From Rhyacophila brunnea (Eukaryota > Arthropoda > Insecta > Trichoptera > Rhyacophilidae), in the NCBI GenBank assembly GCA_022495005.1, contig JAGYXB010000559.1, positions 558,001 through 622,000 of the forward strand: DNA of 64,000 nt, read 5' to 3'. Below, piece by piece: positions 1 through 11,195 of this stretch. The notes under the pieces are model-generated. The model did no database searches and was not told the DNA's origin. It saw only the letters and a list, made by a program, of their open reading frames with translations. The translations under genes and the position numbers were made by a program. Each line of letters opens with the position of its first letter. Within the stretch, counting starts at the first letter, position 1.

Positions 1-1066
1 AATCAATACTGAATCATAAAAAAATATTATATAATATATTAACATGTTTGAATTGAAGATTTTATTTATATGTCAGTCTATTTCACAAAATTATCGAAGT
101 ATGTCGAACTGTTCGTGCTTGTTGTAAAAGTGACGTCCGTGAAGCAGTATTTATTAACACACGTCTCTCAAGCTCTTCCGTCCATTAGGGCTCATAGTTT
201 TAACATTTGATTTTCAGACATGCAAAGTTGCGTTCTTTCACTGTACTTTCGGAATGTTATAAATTCAAGATAGTTTTTTTTAGAATTTTTATTTTACTAA
301 CATCTACCAAATTCTTTGCGCTTTACCTATAAAGAAAGCCACTAGAGTAGAATTAAATATAATATTGTTATTTCGTGTGGATTATATCGACTGCTCCATG
401 TAAGACGGAAGTAACTCCCTTTATTGGGTTTTTGAGTTAGGTCCACATTCGTATGCAGAAAATTTTTCTATATCTTCCTGTGAGACAGTGGTAACTCGAA
501 ACGTAAATAGATTGTCTTTAAATTCAATTTAAAAATAGTCGTATGTCAAATACTAATATTTTTTCCATGTATTACAGAAGAAAGTTGAATTACTGCCGTT
601 TTCATGGGATATTATTTTTATGTACCGGCCGTAAGTCAGACATACGTCTGTCTTCACCGGAAGTATTATGTCTATGACGCAAAACTTGTTGATTAACATT
701 AATACTTGAAGTGCGTACGTACCTATCACTGCGATAATCAGTGAATATAATATTATACTATACGATGTAACATCAAAATGATATCTAACAGAACAAAAAT
801 AATAATGGAAATGGTAAGCGGAGGATCTTTGCCCATAGTGGATCTAGTATCCACTAAGTAGATTAGTAAATCGAACAATCACATTACAAAAAAATATAAG
901 ACGTTTTAATTTTGAAAGGCAAGATACACCGTCGCCTATGATGCACCTTGACGAGAAGACAGGGATATTCTATGATGCTTCGGATGCTACTAATTTGGAA
1001 GAATTAGTACCAAACTCGGTATGAAAATACATACTTTATTATTAAATGCATACATACTTATAATTT
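1..1066. other. AT-rich stretch, no gene seen
   Basis: I see no convincing open reading frame, splice-flanked exon or repeat here. The only local structure is a short GC-richer patch around 620-665, which contains a small inverted sequence (CAGACATACGTCTG). Confidence 0.5.
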
Positions 1067-1311
1067 GCACCCACGGTGACCGCGCGGTTTAAGCGTTGGA
1101 CTATAACGCCGTGGGTCCCAGGTTCGAATCCTGGGTCTGCAAGTACACATATTGTTTTTCAATTTGCGTCTGTCAGGGTATGGACCTACTAGGTTGAGCA
1201 AGTGGCTGACATCCATTTCTCGTAAAAAAACAAAATCTGTTAATACAAACCTCTACTCTGTGGAGGCCCATATGATCTTATTAGGATCGGATATGGTCGA
1301 AAGGAGAAGAA
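1067..1311 (+). mobile_element. tRNA-derived SINE, copy 1
   Basis: The copy opens with a tRNA-like head that has an A-box-like stretch near 1080 and a B box (GGTTCGAATCC) at about 1122. A body follows that is shared with copies at 17784 and 25802, including AGGTTGAGCAAGTGGCTGAC near 1191. It ends in a purine-rich tail near 1310. RNA polymerase III promoters of this kind drive SINE transcription, and mobilisation depends on a LINE partner. The flanks (ATAATTT and ACAATTT) are a plausible imperfect target duplication. It is not a tRNA gene, because the 3' acceptor half is not paired and the body is repeated elsewhere. Confidence 0.75.
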
Positions 1312-4300
1312 TACAATTTTAACTGATCATTCTACGTATTTCAACAAACATTCTTTATTTTGTGGCCCTATTCATTGCATGTGTAAACGCGGGTTAGTAA
1401 ATGGATTCCAATTTTTTTAATTTTATATTTTGAATTCATTTTGCATATATGTAGAATGTACAACATATTCTATAATTATATAACAACCAGATGATGCAAG
1501 AGGTTCGTTTGTGTTTCGGTGTTTTTTCATATTCTATCTCTATTGGTGTATTTTATCTATTCAGATGAAGCGAATTTATTTTCCCAAAATATGCCTAATA
1601 AGTACCTAACTATCAAACTTTCATCCCAAAACTATTCAAATGTTGGTAGAGATACAATATATTAGTAGTCAGTAAAATAATTTGCGCAAAATATACGATA
1701 ACTTTATTTCTAATAACGTAGATTGTTAATATTTGAAAATACTCAATATTTTCGTGTTTCATTATTGAACATTTAAAATCCCCGAGTCAATGGTTTCGAA
1801 TAATTTATTTGTCTATCGGCAGCTAACGTTTAGTGTTATATTATTAACTATGTAATATACGCTTCCAAATAACGGATATTTTGTTGATATGAGACTTTAT
1901 TAGAAATTATCGCAACGTAAAAGAGAAAGTTTCGCGCGAAAATTTACGATAATATCGAGTTAAAATAACATTCATACCGCTGGGTGGGCAAACATTATTG
2001 ACTAAGGGGTATGAAAGCTTGAATCCAAAAGGGAAATCCCTTGGGTGAAATCACCGCCAGCTAAACTAACGGACAACTTAGCCATACACACCGTAAAGGT
2101 ACTTTATGGCTGTGTCACAGTTTGCTAAATTTTGAACGTGTATGTTTTAGTTTTAAATGAACATCCCTTTTGAATAGAATCACACATTACTATGCAGCCG
2201 CGGTAAAGTGGTTATAAATAACACGAGAGCATTTCAAGTTTCGTCTATGTTTTTGTTTCAAAGTTTAAAGCGTTGGTTATAAAATAATCGAAGGCGTCTC
2301 TTTGTAAGGGTCTACCTATTATGCTGACTAAAGGAGATTTGATAATATTTACTGAAATAAATATTAGCTTTTTACTAATATACTTTCCCTTCATCATCTT
2401 TCAACTCTTCGCATAAATTAGAGCGTATACCGCTGTGTAAAGATCGAGAAACACCTTTCAAATTTGGGTTGAAAATATCCCACAATTTTTTTTTAAGATT
2501 CTGTTTGATCGGCCAAACAGAAGGTCAGACAGACTTGAGAAGCTCTTTTCTATCAACCATAATATGAGGGCAACACGAAGATGATGTGATTGTAGCATCG
2601 TGTGCAGCAATATAACTACCTCTACTTGTGTAAAGCATGTCCAGTCGGATAAGGTGTCCTATATTTCGGTCCAATAGTATTTTTATTTTACAGAATACGG
2701 TTCACAAAAAATATAGATTAAAAATAAATCTGATATAAATTATTGGAAGAAAAGTTAAAAAAACTCTCGACATTTATTTTGAACAGAAAAATGATTTTTG
2801 GCAGATTTTTTTTGAAACGTTGTGGGAGACTTGCAAGATTTGTGCCCAGTCTCAATATTTCTAGCTGGACTGCTGATCCTGCGATACGTTACATAAGTTA
2901 GTGTGGAATTCTATTAGACAAAACCTTTTATATGCATCATACCATATTTTAATGCTACAGATGTGTTTTTATTATAAATACTTCGAATATAATTTATTTA
3001 TAACTGATTTGAAAAATTGGTTATGACATACATATTATATTATACAATATTTAAATGTTGATAAAAGTATATTAATATACTGATACGTTTATTGAGTGTC
3101 AAATGCGATTACAAGGAAAATTATCATGGAAAGTAGATATTGCAAATAATATACCCCAACTACTTAAATTGCAATAATATCATAGTAAACCTCTGGTCGG
3201 TAATTACATTTCCTAATTGAGTACTTAAGAATGAAGTTTCTGTTGCCTACCTTTATATTCATTTGTCGTTGTGCGTTCGATTACATAACGTTAATATCTA
3301 TGTAATTAGAAGTAGGTGTATGCCGATTATATCGTAGTAAATACATAAATGATTTATAAAATGGGTTACCGCAAATTATCACTAAGTAGTAATACAATGA
3401 ATCTCTTAATTAAAACATATTATGCACAATTTTGTATCAAATATTACTATTAGCTCATTTATCAGATTTATAATATTAGCATATATTTTATTTATTGCTG
3501 TTGACTGTCAATTATTGACATTTCAATAACCAAAATAAACACAATATAATATAGTACTTATTTCATATTGTTAAATTATAACTAGCACCGGTTTCATCCA
3601 CTTCAATACCAGGTAGGTATAATAGGGACGCATTTATATTTTGTTTTATTTCAAATATTATTATATACACACGTATAATATCTGACTATTTTGCTTGCTT
3701 TAGCAGTAACTAACAGTATCGGTTTACATAATATATGTGGGTGTAAGTTTAGGAGTTTTCTCGCTTTAATATAAGCCGAAAACTGAACCCATTTTCTCTC
3801 ACAAATTGTCGAGAAAATTCGACCGGTTCGTTTAGGAGGCTTTATATCGGGTATGGTTAGCGTGGGGGCCTGATTGGCTGCAATTACAAAGTCCGGGCGT
3901 TTCGTGAACTCCCTAATGACAACGCGTCTTGAGAATGTTCGGGGGGTGGCGGGCAAGACGCCCCGATGCGGGGTGAGGGCGACGGAGACATGATTGGTAG
4001 GGGTTGATATACGAGAGGGTCATAGTTCACAGAAAAAGCATACTTGAATACTGCTGATCGTGGGTCTATGCGCTAGCCGTAGATAAACACGGAATTACAT
4101 AAATAATAATGATTCGTATAATGTACGTTTTGGTTCAGCTATGGAGATATTTTATAATCCTTGTACTACAATTGAAATTCAATGATATAAATTTCATTTC
4201 AATGACAGACAAAGAATAAGCATTATTTTTAAATTAAATAGTCCATTAGTCAATATACAATAATAATAACAATCGATTTATTTTGTTTTAGGGCAAACTT

Positions 4301-4342
4301 TTAATCGATTTTCAGCGGTTCGATTTTTCATAAATATACCTT
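1312..4342. other. AT-rich stretch with two GC-richer islands
   Basis: No gene can be supported here. Two islands of mixed composition stand out, at about 1975-2160 and 3760-4040. Neither shows a long reading frame with splice sites or a match to the repeats in this window. They could be conserved regulatory DNA, but that is only a guess from composition. Confidence 0.4.
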
Positions 4343-4462
4343 TCAAGACGGCGGATACCGCGAGGAGTCAATTTGTACTAGCTTCTATATATTCGTTCAC
4401 ACTTATCCGCGGCGGAGCTAGCACAAATTGACTCCGCGCGGTCCAATCCGCCATGTCTGAAC
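4343..4462. repeat. GC-rich imperfect inverted repeat (hairpin or small MITE)
   Basis: A GC-rich left arm (about 4346-4385) runs through GGCGGAT and GGAGTCAATTTGT to CTAGCT. It is mirrored by a right arm (about 4415-4460) containing AGCTAGCACAAATTGACTCC and ATCCGCC. The match is imperfect, with small gaps near the outer ends. The two arms could fold into a stem around a roughly 30-nt loop. I see no clear target duplication, so both a small foldback transposon and a structured regulatory hairpin remain possible. Confidence 0.55.
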
Positions 4463-4970
4463 CGAGGCTTAGTAAGTAAATTAACTTGTAAATAAAGTTA
4501 AAAAAAAAAACTACAATCTGATGAGTTTTGGCTGCCGTACGAAGGGGTTTCCTAATAGATTTAATTTCAAACAGTGGATTTAAGACACTTGCTAAAACTA
4601 CAACATCATAAGCAAATGTGTCACCATACATTCATCGAAAATATACAAATTATTACACAATTTAATAGGTTTAGTAATTAGTCTAATTATATTTCAATTT
4701 AATTAATATAACAAACGAACTGGAGTAACTAGAACTAAAAACAACATGCAAAAGTGGGTCAATCAAAGTCAATCAAGGAAACATCGGAATCTAACCATAA
4801 TCACCATATAATATAATATCGTATGTTCGAAGCTAATGATGTGATCATCAAAGTGACCAAGGCGTGGATGGGAAGAGTTTACGTCATGGGTTGTGGCTCT
4901 TAGTCGTAAAAACTCTATTAATGTAACGGCGTGTATGCCTATATGATCCGCACATGAGTGAACATGATTA
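4463..4970. other. AT-rich stretch, no gene seen
   Basis: Only short frames broken by stops are present, with no repeats shared with the rest of the window. Confidence 0.45.
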
Positions 4971-4974
4971 ATCA

Positions 4975-5385
4975 TCATCATCAGTCTGAATCTATCCACT
5001 GCTGGATGAAGGCCTCTTCAAGCTGCTTCCACTTCTCTCGGTCCTGTGCATTGCATTGCCACGTACTTCCGCAGAACTTTATCATTTCATCTATCCAGCG
5101 GCCTCTAGGTCTACCTTGTGGACGTTTTGTACGTACGATACCACTGGATGACTAGATTTGTCCAACGATTGTCTCTTCTTCGAGATATGTGTCCAGGCCA
5201 TCTCCATTTAAGGCTTTTAATAAACTCTATTACATCGCAAACCCTTGTCTGCTTCCTTACCCACTCATTCCTCTTTTTGTTCTTTCGCGTTATGCCCAGC
5301 ATGCACATCTCCATACCACGCTGTGCTACTCTAAGTTTCTGGATCTCTCTTTTACTTAGGGTCAATGTTTCACACATGATTAATA
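4975..5385 (-). pseudogene. 5'-truncated non-LTR retrotransposon, ORF2 C-terminus (copy 1)
   Basis: Read on the minus strand, this encodes the extreme C-terminal part of a non-LTR retrotransposon polyprotein. This is the region after the reverse transcriptase that insect proteomes often label 'endonuclease-reverse transcriptase' or 'craniofacial development protein 2-like'. Visible blocks are EIQKLRVAQRGMEMCMLGI, KRNEWVRKQTRVCDVIEF, LKWRWPGHISRR and DNRW, all in one frame. After a frame change near 5120 come GRPRGRWIDEMIKF and EEAFIQQWIDSD, then stops in a GATGATGAT tail near 4975. No RT motif is left, so the copy is strongly 5'-truncated, as expected from incomplete target-primed reverse transcription. 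It is non-functional and is the best-preserved of seven related copies in the window. Confidence 0.8.
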
Positions 5386-5393
5386 TAATATAA

Positions 5394-6176
5394 TAATATT
5401 ATAGAACATATTTTTTTTTAAATGATGAAGGTGTTTAATTAATTTCCGTCATTATTTTACAACGATGTCAGTTTATATCATTGTGACAATCACTAGGCAC
5501 TACTCAAAATTTTAATAGCCATAAAAGGAATTGTTCCGAGCGCCGTTTACTAACGCACCCTCACTAAAAATACATCTTTAGATAGCGTGTACTCTTCTCG
5601 CAGTCATTACTGAGGTGTTAACAGAGAAAACTACCTTATAGACCCATAATAAACGTTTGCTACGAATTGTGAAAATCGTAGACCCTTAAGACCGGTCGTA
5701 GCACGCAGTAAACTGTGCATTGTAGTACCGGAGCTTTGCCCTCCAGGGGTAGAGACGACGACGACACCAGAGTTGTTACAGCCAGTTAGCCAAGTGTTAG
5801 AAAGACACAGAGCCTTATTTAGACAATGAAAAGCCTAATACATAAAAGCATGTGAGTAGTTTACCATTTATATATATTTTTTATTTTATTAGATTATTAG
5901 TAACTGTCACCAAGAGGCGTTCCACCTGGATTGGACATGATGTATTCTGGATGCCGCTAAGGAGTGCTACACTCCGTACCCTTTTGACACAGACTTAATG
6001 ACACCGACACCATTGCCTACTCTTCCTTACCCTGTTTCTATCCGTAGCGATTCTCACAAGGCAGTTGGTGCAAGACGTGATGATGGATTGAGGGAAATCG
6101 TGTAACCTTGTGTTTGATCGATGATCTGAAGCACACGCATAACAATATGCAGTAAGCAATAGTAACAGTAATATTC
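5394..6176. other. intergenic stretch, no gene seen
   Basis: The region holds a moderately GC-richer segment at about 5560-5810 that includes a short GAC/GACG run near 5753. It has no convincing coding potential and no match to the repeats listed here. Confidence 0.4.
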
Positions 6177-6197
6177 ATATATATATATATATATATA
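6177..6197. repeat. (AT)n microsatellite
   Basis: An uninterrupted AT dinucleotide run of about 20 bp lies just upstream of a non-LTR fragment. Confidence 0.9.
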
Positions 6198-6219
6198 ATT
6201 ATGCGATGCTTAAATATAT

Positions 6220-6440
6220 TGGCTGCACACATAGCTTGAAGAAGGGACAATTGTTGGACAAATCTACTCATCCAGTGGTATAAAACCCAAGAGGTATAAA
6301 ACGTTCGCAAAATATACCTAGAGGCCGCTGAATCGATGAAATGATTAAGTTATGTGGCATCGCAAGATATAGGACCGAGAAAAGTAGAATCAGCACGGAG
6401 AGACCTTCATCCAACAATGGATGAATTCAGGCTGATGATG
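6220..6440 (+). pseudogene. Non-LTR retrotransposon 3' fragment (copy 2)
   Basis: On the plus strand this shows the same 3' end as the copy at 4975. It has GRW-IDEMIK-like coding (near 6325-6350), an AQDREK-like stretch and EAFIQQW-like coding (near 6400), and then a GATGATGATGAT tail. Frame changes and stops break it, and the upstream part is recognisable only in pieces near 6230-6290. It is a short, dead, 5'-truncated insertion in the opposite orientation to copy 1. Confidence 0.7.
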
Positions 6441-7944
6441 ATGATATATTATACTAAACATTATAATGAATAGATGAATTTACCGTCATGTGCGATATAA
6501 AATGTAAAAATTACTACATGATTACAAGTACTACATGTATATTTTATTTTTCACATGTAACCTATTATCGGCATGTGCACTAATCCGCCCCTGTCTGACG
6601 TAGTGGGCTATTTGTTTAACCGCACACCGCGACATTTGGCCGGAAGGGCATCTACAACATAGACCTGAGTGTTTTTGCCGAGCGCCACTTTATGAGGCGA
6701 TATTTACCAAAATAGAAATACAAAATAAAGCTAAAGACCAACGCCATTTGAAGTCAACGGACGTCGGACAATTTACTTCAACTAAAATACACACATAACA
6801 ATAGAACATATTATATTTAAAATTAGAATATTAAATTAATTCATTATAAAAAAAGTCCGCCTAGATTTAAATTTCATTGCCAAGGTGATTCATATAATAA
6901 TCAACAATAAAAAAATTAAAAATCCCTTAGAAAAATCTACCAAATATATTTTTTTAACATTACCCTAATTCTGTGTTTAAAACAAAATGTTTATTCCATT
7001 AAATTCTATTAAAGGAACCTTTGAAATATTTGGTAAACTCCTGGGGAACCCCAAACTGTCTGACACATTATGTAAGGTTTGGCAGGGATAAAACAGGAAA
7101 CATTTTCATTTTAAATCCAGCTTATACATATTTATAACATTGATTTTTTTCAATATTGTAAAATAGTATCGGTGACCGTAGTGACGGTAGTGAATTCAGT
7201 AACATCCCCATATCATATAAAATCTAGTGCGTATAATATCACCGAACACTTATAGCGTAGTATATAATATGATAATAATATAAAACAGAAAGTGCGATTT
7301 TTAATGTTATTATTAATGAAAAAATAATCACTTCAAAACACAGTTAAAACTTACATACATGAAAAGTTTATATTTACATACGTTTAACACTTAAATAGTA
7401 TAAGTATATTAATAATGCAAAGTCAGAGTAATTAACTGTTAACAAGTTAGCATTAAGACCTTGTGTAATTTAAATAAAACATTACAAAGGTAAATTTATT
7501 AAACAATTAATAGTGAGGTGAGAAACGCTTAAAACATTTTTCGCTGGCTTTATAAAATACGAGAAAATATAGAATACAGTCGCCTACTTAAAGTGCTGTG
7601 AAACTAGCAAAAAACTATTTGCATGACATTATGAGAAAACACGTCATTATAAACTTGCTCGTATGCAAAGCGTGATTCTAAAATAAACCCTGCGGTGTTT
7701 TACGGTAGGATGAAAATTAGATGAAATAATAACAGTGAAAATTTATAGTCTGTGCACGAAATTCGCAATAGCGTTGATGCATTTATGCTCTAATTGACGA
7801 GCTGTGAATAAATGATAAAAAACAATATGGAATAGTTAATCACGTAATTACTATATTTTCGTAAAGGAAAATCGTCTTTTTTGAATTGATATCAGTATTC
7901 ACAAATCTGCACAGTTATGGTAAACCAAAACAAATAGTACCATA
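6441..7944. other. AT-rich stretch with one small GC-richer patch
   Basis: A mixed-composition patch lies at about 6580-6720. The rest is AT-rich and broken by stops in all frames. No gene or repeat relationship was found. Confidence 0.4.
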
Positions 7945-8605
7945 ATGTTAAATTTATTTGTTCAACCCTCTGGAAACATTGGAATAAGAAACTCCTCGTT
8001 CGAGAGAACCTCTCTCTTCAAGTACTTGGGCTCCAACATTACCTCTAAAAATGAAATGTCCCTAGAGCTCTCTGACCGACTGAGAAGTGGAAATGCAGCG
8101 TACTTCGCGCTGAGTCGTCTGTTCAGGTCCAAAATGCTGTCCATCAAAACGAAATTCCGGGTGTATAACGTGGTCATCAAGCCAATCGTCATGTATGGAT
8201 GTGAAACGTGGGGTTTAACAGAAAAACAAGAAAAGGCGCTCCAAGTGTTTGAAAACAGAATCCTCCGGAGAATACTTGGACCCGTCAATGAGAACCACCG
8301 GTGGCGCATCCGCACAAACGCTGAGCTCTTCGACCGATACCAACCTAGAATCACTAATATTCTGAGGTCAAGAAGGCTCAGATGGGCGGGCCACGTTGTA
8401 CGATCTGAAAGATCTAGAACTCTATAGGATTTACAAAGGCACACCAGCTGGCACTCGACCTCTTGGCCGCCCTCGACGGAGATGGGCGGACAACATTCAA
8501 AGGGATGCGGAAAGGCTGGGGATAGTCAACTGGGAAGAGAGAGCGCTGGACAGAGATGCCTGGAGAAACGTTGTGCAGTCGGCCATGGACCTGAACGGCC
8601 CCTAG
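7945..8605 (+). pseudogene. 5'-truncated non-LTR retrotransposon, ORF2 C-terminus (second family)
   Basis: This is the C-terminal region of a different non-LTR retrotransposon. The first frame (7945-8427) contains FKYLGSNITSKNEM, the end of the RT domain (VYNVVIKPIVMYGCETW), then ENRILRRILGPV, RTNAELFDRY and RRLRWAGHVVR. The sequence then shifts by one base near 8400-8420 into a second frame ending at 8605. That frame reads LYRIYKGTPAGTRPLGRPRR and continues to a final NWEERALDRDAWRNVVQSA block. The shifted frame joins in register with the usual order of these blocks, so one coding region was broken by a single indel. No catalytic RT (YxDD) is present, which means the 5' part was never copied or has been lost. 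An AAT/TAA-rich tail follows at about 8613-8630. It is less decayed than the GATGAT-tailed family. Confidence 0.85.
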
Positions 8606-8639
8606 CGCCAGTTTAATAATAATAATAACATACATTTTC

Positions 8640-9475
8640 AGATCTTGTCAAGAAGAAATAAATGAAACTTGAATGTGTTACGAATAGATGGTTTCGTGAT
8701 ATATATATAGATGACAAAATAATTTATAAAACGCAACTATTAAATTTATTTTCTATTGCTGCACTGAGATAAAAACGCATTGAATTAATTTATACAATGA
8801 ATAATAACAAAAAAAAACATAATCTCACACATACATACATGTTAACGAAACGACAAAACATCCCGTCATGTTTTAATGCACTAACGTAAAATGTATTGTT
8901 TGACTACCTGAACTATAGAAAGTTTATATTATGACTCTTTCTACGCATACCTACTACGTGCTCTTTTAATATAAGTAATATATACAAAAATGTCTTTCGA
9001 GGAATTATATCGGGCCGTTCATTTATTTATTAGTATCTTGTATATGCGTCGTACAGGAATGCAATATGCATGTAAGTATGCATGTAAGTGTACATAGCAC
9101 ATTAATAGAGGGGTCATCCCCGTGCCCCTAATTGTCAGCGGCTACGCAATTTTCTCGAAGGGCTGTTATTAACATCGGTTACCACTGCTGTAATGATGCT
9201 TTGCTAGATTTCAGTTATCAAAATTAAGTATTGTTGACAACAACGATGAATGAAGTGTTGCTATGAAATAACCAAATTATCAGAAACGCAGATAAATTAC
9301 AAAATTTTATATGTACTTACTATGGTTTGCAATGTCTGTAGCCTGATTATCTTTTGGTCCCAAAACCCAGGGTTTGAAAATCGTAGAATCTGGGATTAGT
9401 TTTATAATATTTAATTTGATTTTATAGGCTATCATCTTCCTACATGTCTGACAAAATTATTCACATCTCCTATGA
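8640..9475. other. AT-rich stretch, no gene seen
   Basis: A small GC-richer patch at about 9100-9180 interrupts AT-rich DNA. There is no supported gene. Confidence 0.4.
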
Positions 9476-9479
9476 GGTG

Positions 9480-9670
9480 TTGGGCGTATCTAAACGTAAC
9501 CTATAATAGTCCTTAGGGGCACTAAGCAACCAAAATAATACTCTAAAACATGCCGAAGAGATCAACTCTTAAAGTTCAATGGATTACATGGCAGCGAAGA
9601 ACTATGCACCGATAAGAATGGAGGGAGCTAGGAGAGGCTTTCACCATCTGCCCCGGCTGATGACTTGAAA
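9480..9670 (+). pseudogene. Non-LTR retrotransposon 3' fragment (copy 3)
   Basis: A short decayed fragment of the GATGAT-tailed family. An SPRGTK-like coding stretch lies near 9507-9525. Coding for TWQR and for EWRELGEAF follows near 9585-9645, in more than one frame. Stops and shifts are frequent. The tail GGCTGATGA is short here. Identification rests on block order shared with the copies at 4975 and 39497. Confidence 0.55.
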
Positions 9671-10763
9671 AAATATGGAAAAATACAATTTTCTAACGTT
9701 ACTTCTCCTCCTAACCTAACATAACCGAATCTAACCTAACTATGAAACATTTTTCATACCTACCCATTATAGTAAAAACAGTGTCAAAATGAACCTTTAT
9801 TGGTAAAATAATTTACTGAAAAAAGCACACGCTTTCTCTCCCCAATTCCAGAATCCCAAGATCGGCTTCGAGAATAATATTACCAAAAACCAGGACTTTA
9901 AAAGAATATCGCCAATACTAATATGTAAATAGGTAGATAGGTAGATATGCTTCGCAAAAAATAGGACATTATTTTTTTATATTTAATATCATTGATTAAT
10001 TGATATTTCTGTTTATCGAAAAGTCCGTGTATAAATTTATTATCACCAAGACGAGGTGAGTTTTTAGTTTAAAAACTTACATCAGAAATAGGATTGCCAC
10101 GATGAGTCACGTGAAATAATGCGGGCTTCGTAATTGAGGAGATAAATAATATAATGTTGGATCAAGAAAATCTGATGTCGGCCTGACGTAACATTTTATT
10201 TGATAATACCAAATTGTCGATTATGAATAAATTGATATAATAAATAACCAAAGATAATACTTGATAATTACGTTGTTAATTATGATTGATTGCTTCATGT
10301 AAATTGATTTCTAATAATTTCAAGATGCCGTAGCTTACAGCAATATTAACCAAGTATTTTCGCAGAATTTAATTTTAATATATAAAAATATTTATCATGT
10401 TAAAATGTTTCTGTATATTTTGTTGATAAGAAACATGTAAAATATTAAAAAAATATATATTTATGTGAGCTCTCAGTAGGATAATTTACTAACCGAACAA
10501 ATGAACGAGGTGTTTATACAGTATTCGTTCTCTTTCCTATATGAAAATAATCCGAAAAATTACATCTTTTTGCCTATTATTGAAGATATTGTTTGAATTT
10601 ATTATTATTACTTTTGCTCATTGCACACATAGAAAAAAACTTAAGAAAAAAAGTCGTATTAACAATTTATAAATTTACATGACTGCAATTAAAAAAAAAC
10701 ATTGGTTTATACCAAAAAGGCTTTAACTTGTCGTATTTTTTTGGGATACTGTAGTGTGATACA
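9671..10763. other. AT-rich stretch, no gene seen
   Basis: It begins with short CCTAAC-type runs (9705-9735), which recur elsewhere in the window. A GTGAGT donor-like site at about 10055 is discussed under rejected items. There is no supported gene. Confidence 0.4.
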
Positions 10764-11195
10764 CCGTTTACACGTGCATAAATTTTCTGCTGACAGTACA
10801 TTATTATCGCGGCCATAACAAGAAAATGGACGTGTAAACATGCATTATTCTCCAAGTTGCAAGATTGCATGCTTGAATAAAAAAAAAATGGAAGATTCTG
10901 AATTTTCATGCGACAGTTGAGATTTGTTCGATATTTGCGCATTCACAGTAGAACGATAGTGGCGAACCTGCCGGAAAAAAAAGAACTACATCGCGCAGAG
11001 ACTCATTTTGAGATTAACCGATTTTCACGAATATTTAATAGTACTATAATATGATAACATCGCGAATTGCTTACGCTTGAATGAGATTGGCGAGATAGTC
11101 AGCACTTTTACATGTAAACAGTAAAGTTATTATCGTGATAGTTTAAAATATACACTATTGGTGCGAGTAAATTCATGCAAGTATACAGACAGGCG
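10764..11195. mobile_element. TIR element of about 430 bp, copy A (uninterrupted)
   Basis: The left end starts CCGTTTACACGTGCATAAAT. The right end, in reverse complement, shows a diverged version of the same terminus (about 11165-11195). The interior is shared with the element at 17699-18373, including CGCGGCCATAA near the left and GTTGCAAGATTGCATG near 10855, and also AATTTTCATGCGACAG and TTAACCGATTTTCAC. It has no coding capacity, so it is a non-autonomous DNA element (MITE-like). The target duplication is not clear, so I do not assign a superfamily. Confidence 0.7.

Noticed and set aside
1080..1145. Functional tRNA gene at the SINE head.
   Set aside because: There is no proper acceptor stem pairing or 3' terminator, and it continues into a repeated SINE body.
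7962..8444. 160-codon minus-strand frame.
   Set aside because: It is antisense to the non-LTR coding remnant, whose plus-strand translation has clear family motifs.
9705..9740. Telomere or telomere-proximal DNA from CCTAAC runs.
   Set aside because: The runs are too short and degenerate and lie within ordinary intergenic DNA. A dispersed repeat explains them better.
10020..10070. Possible plus-strand 32-nt exon (AAAAG acceptor to ACGAG|GTGAGT donor).
   Set aside because: The donor is good but the acceptor has a weak pyrimidine tract, the length would shift frame, and the encoded segment (SVYKFIITKT) has no support. Such pairs arise by chance in AT-rich DNA.
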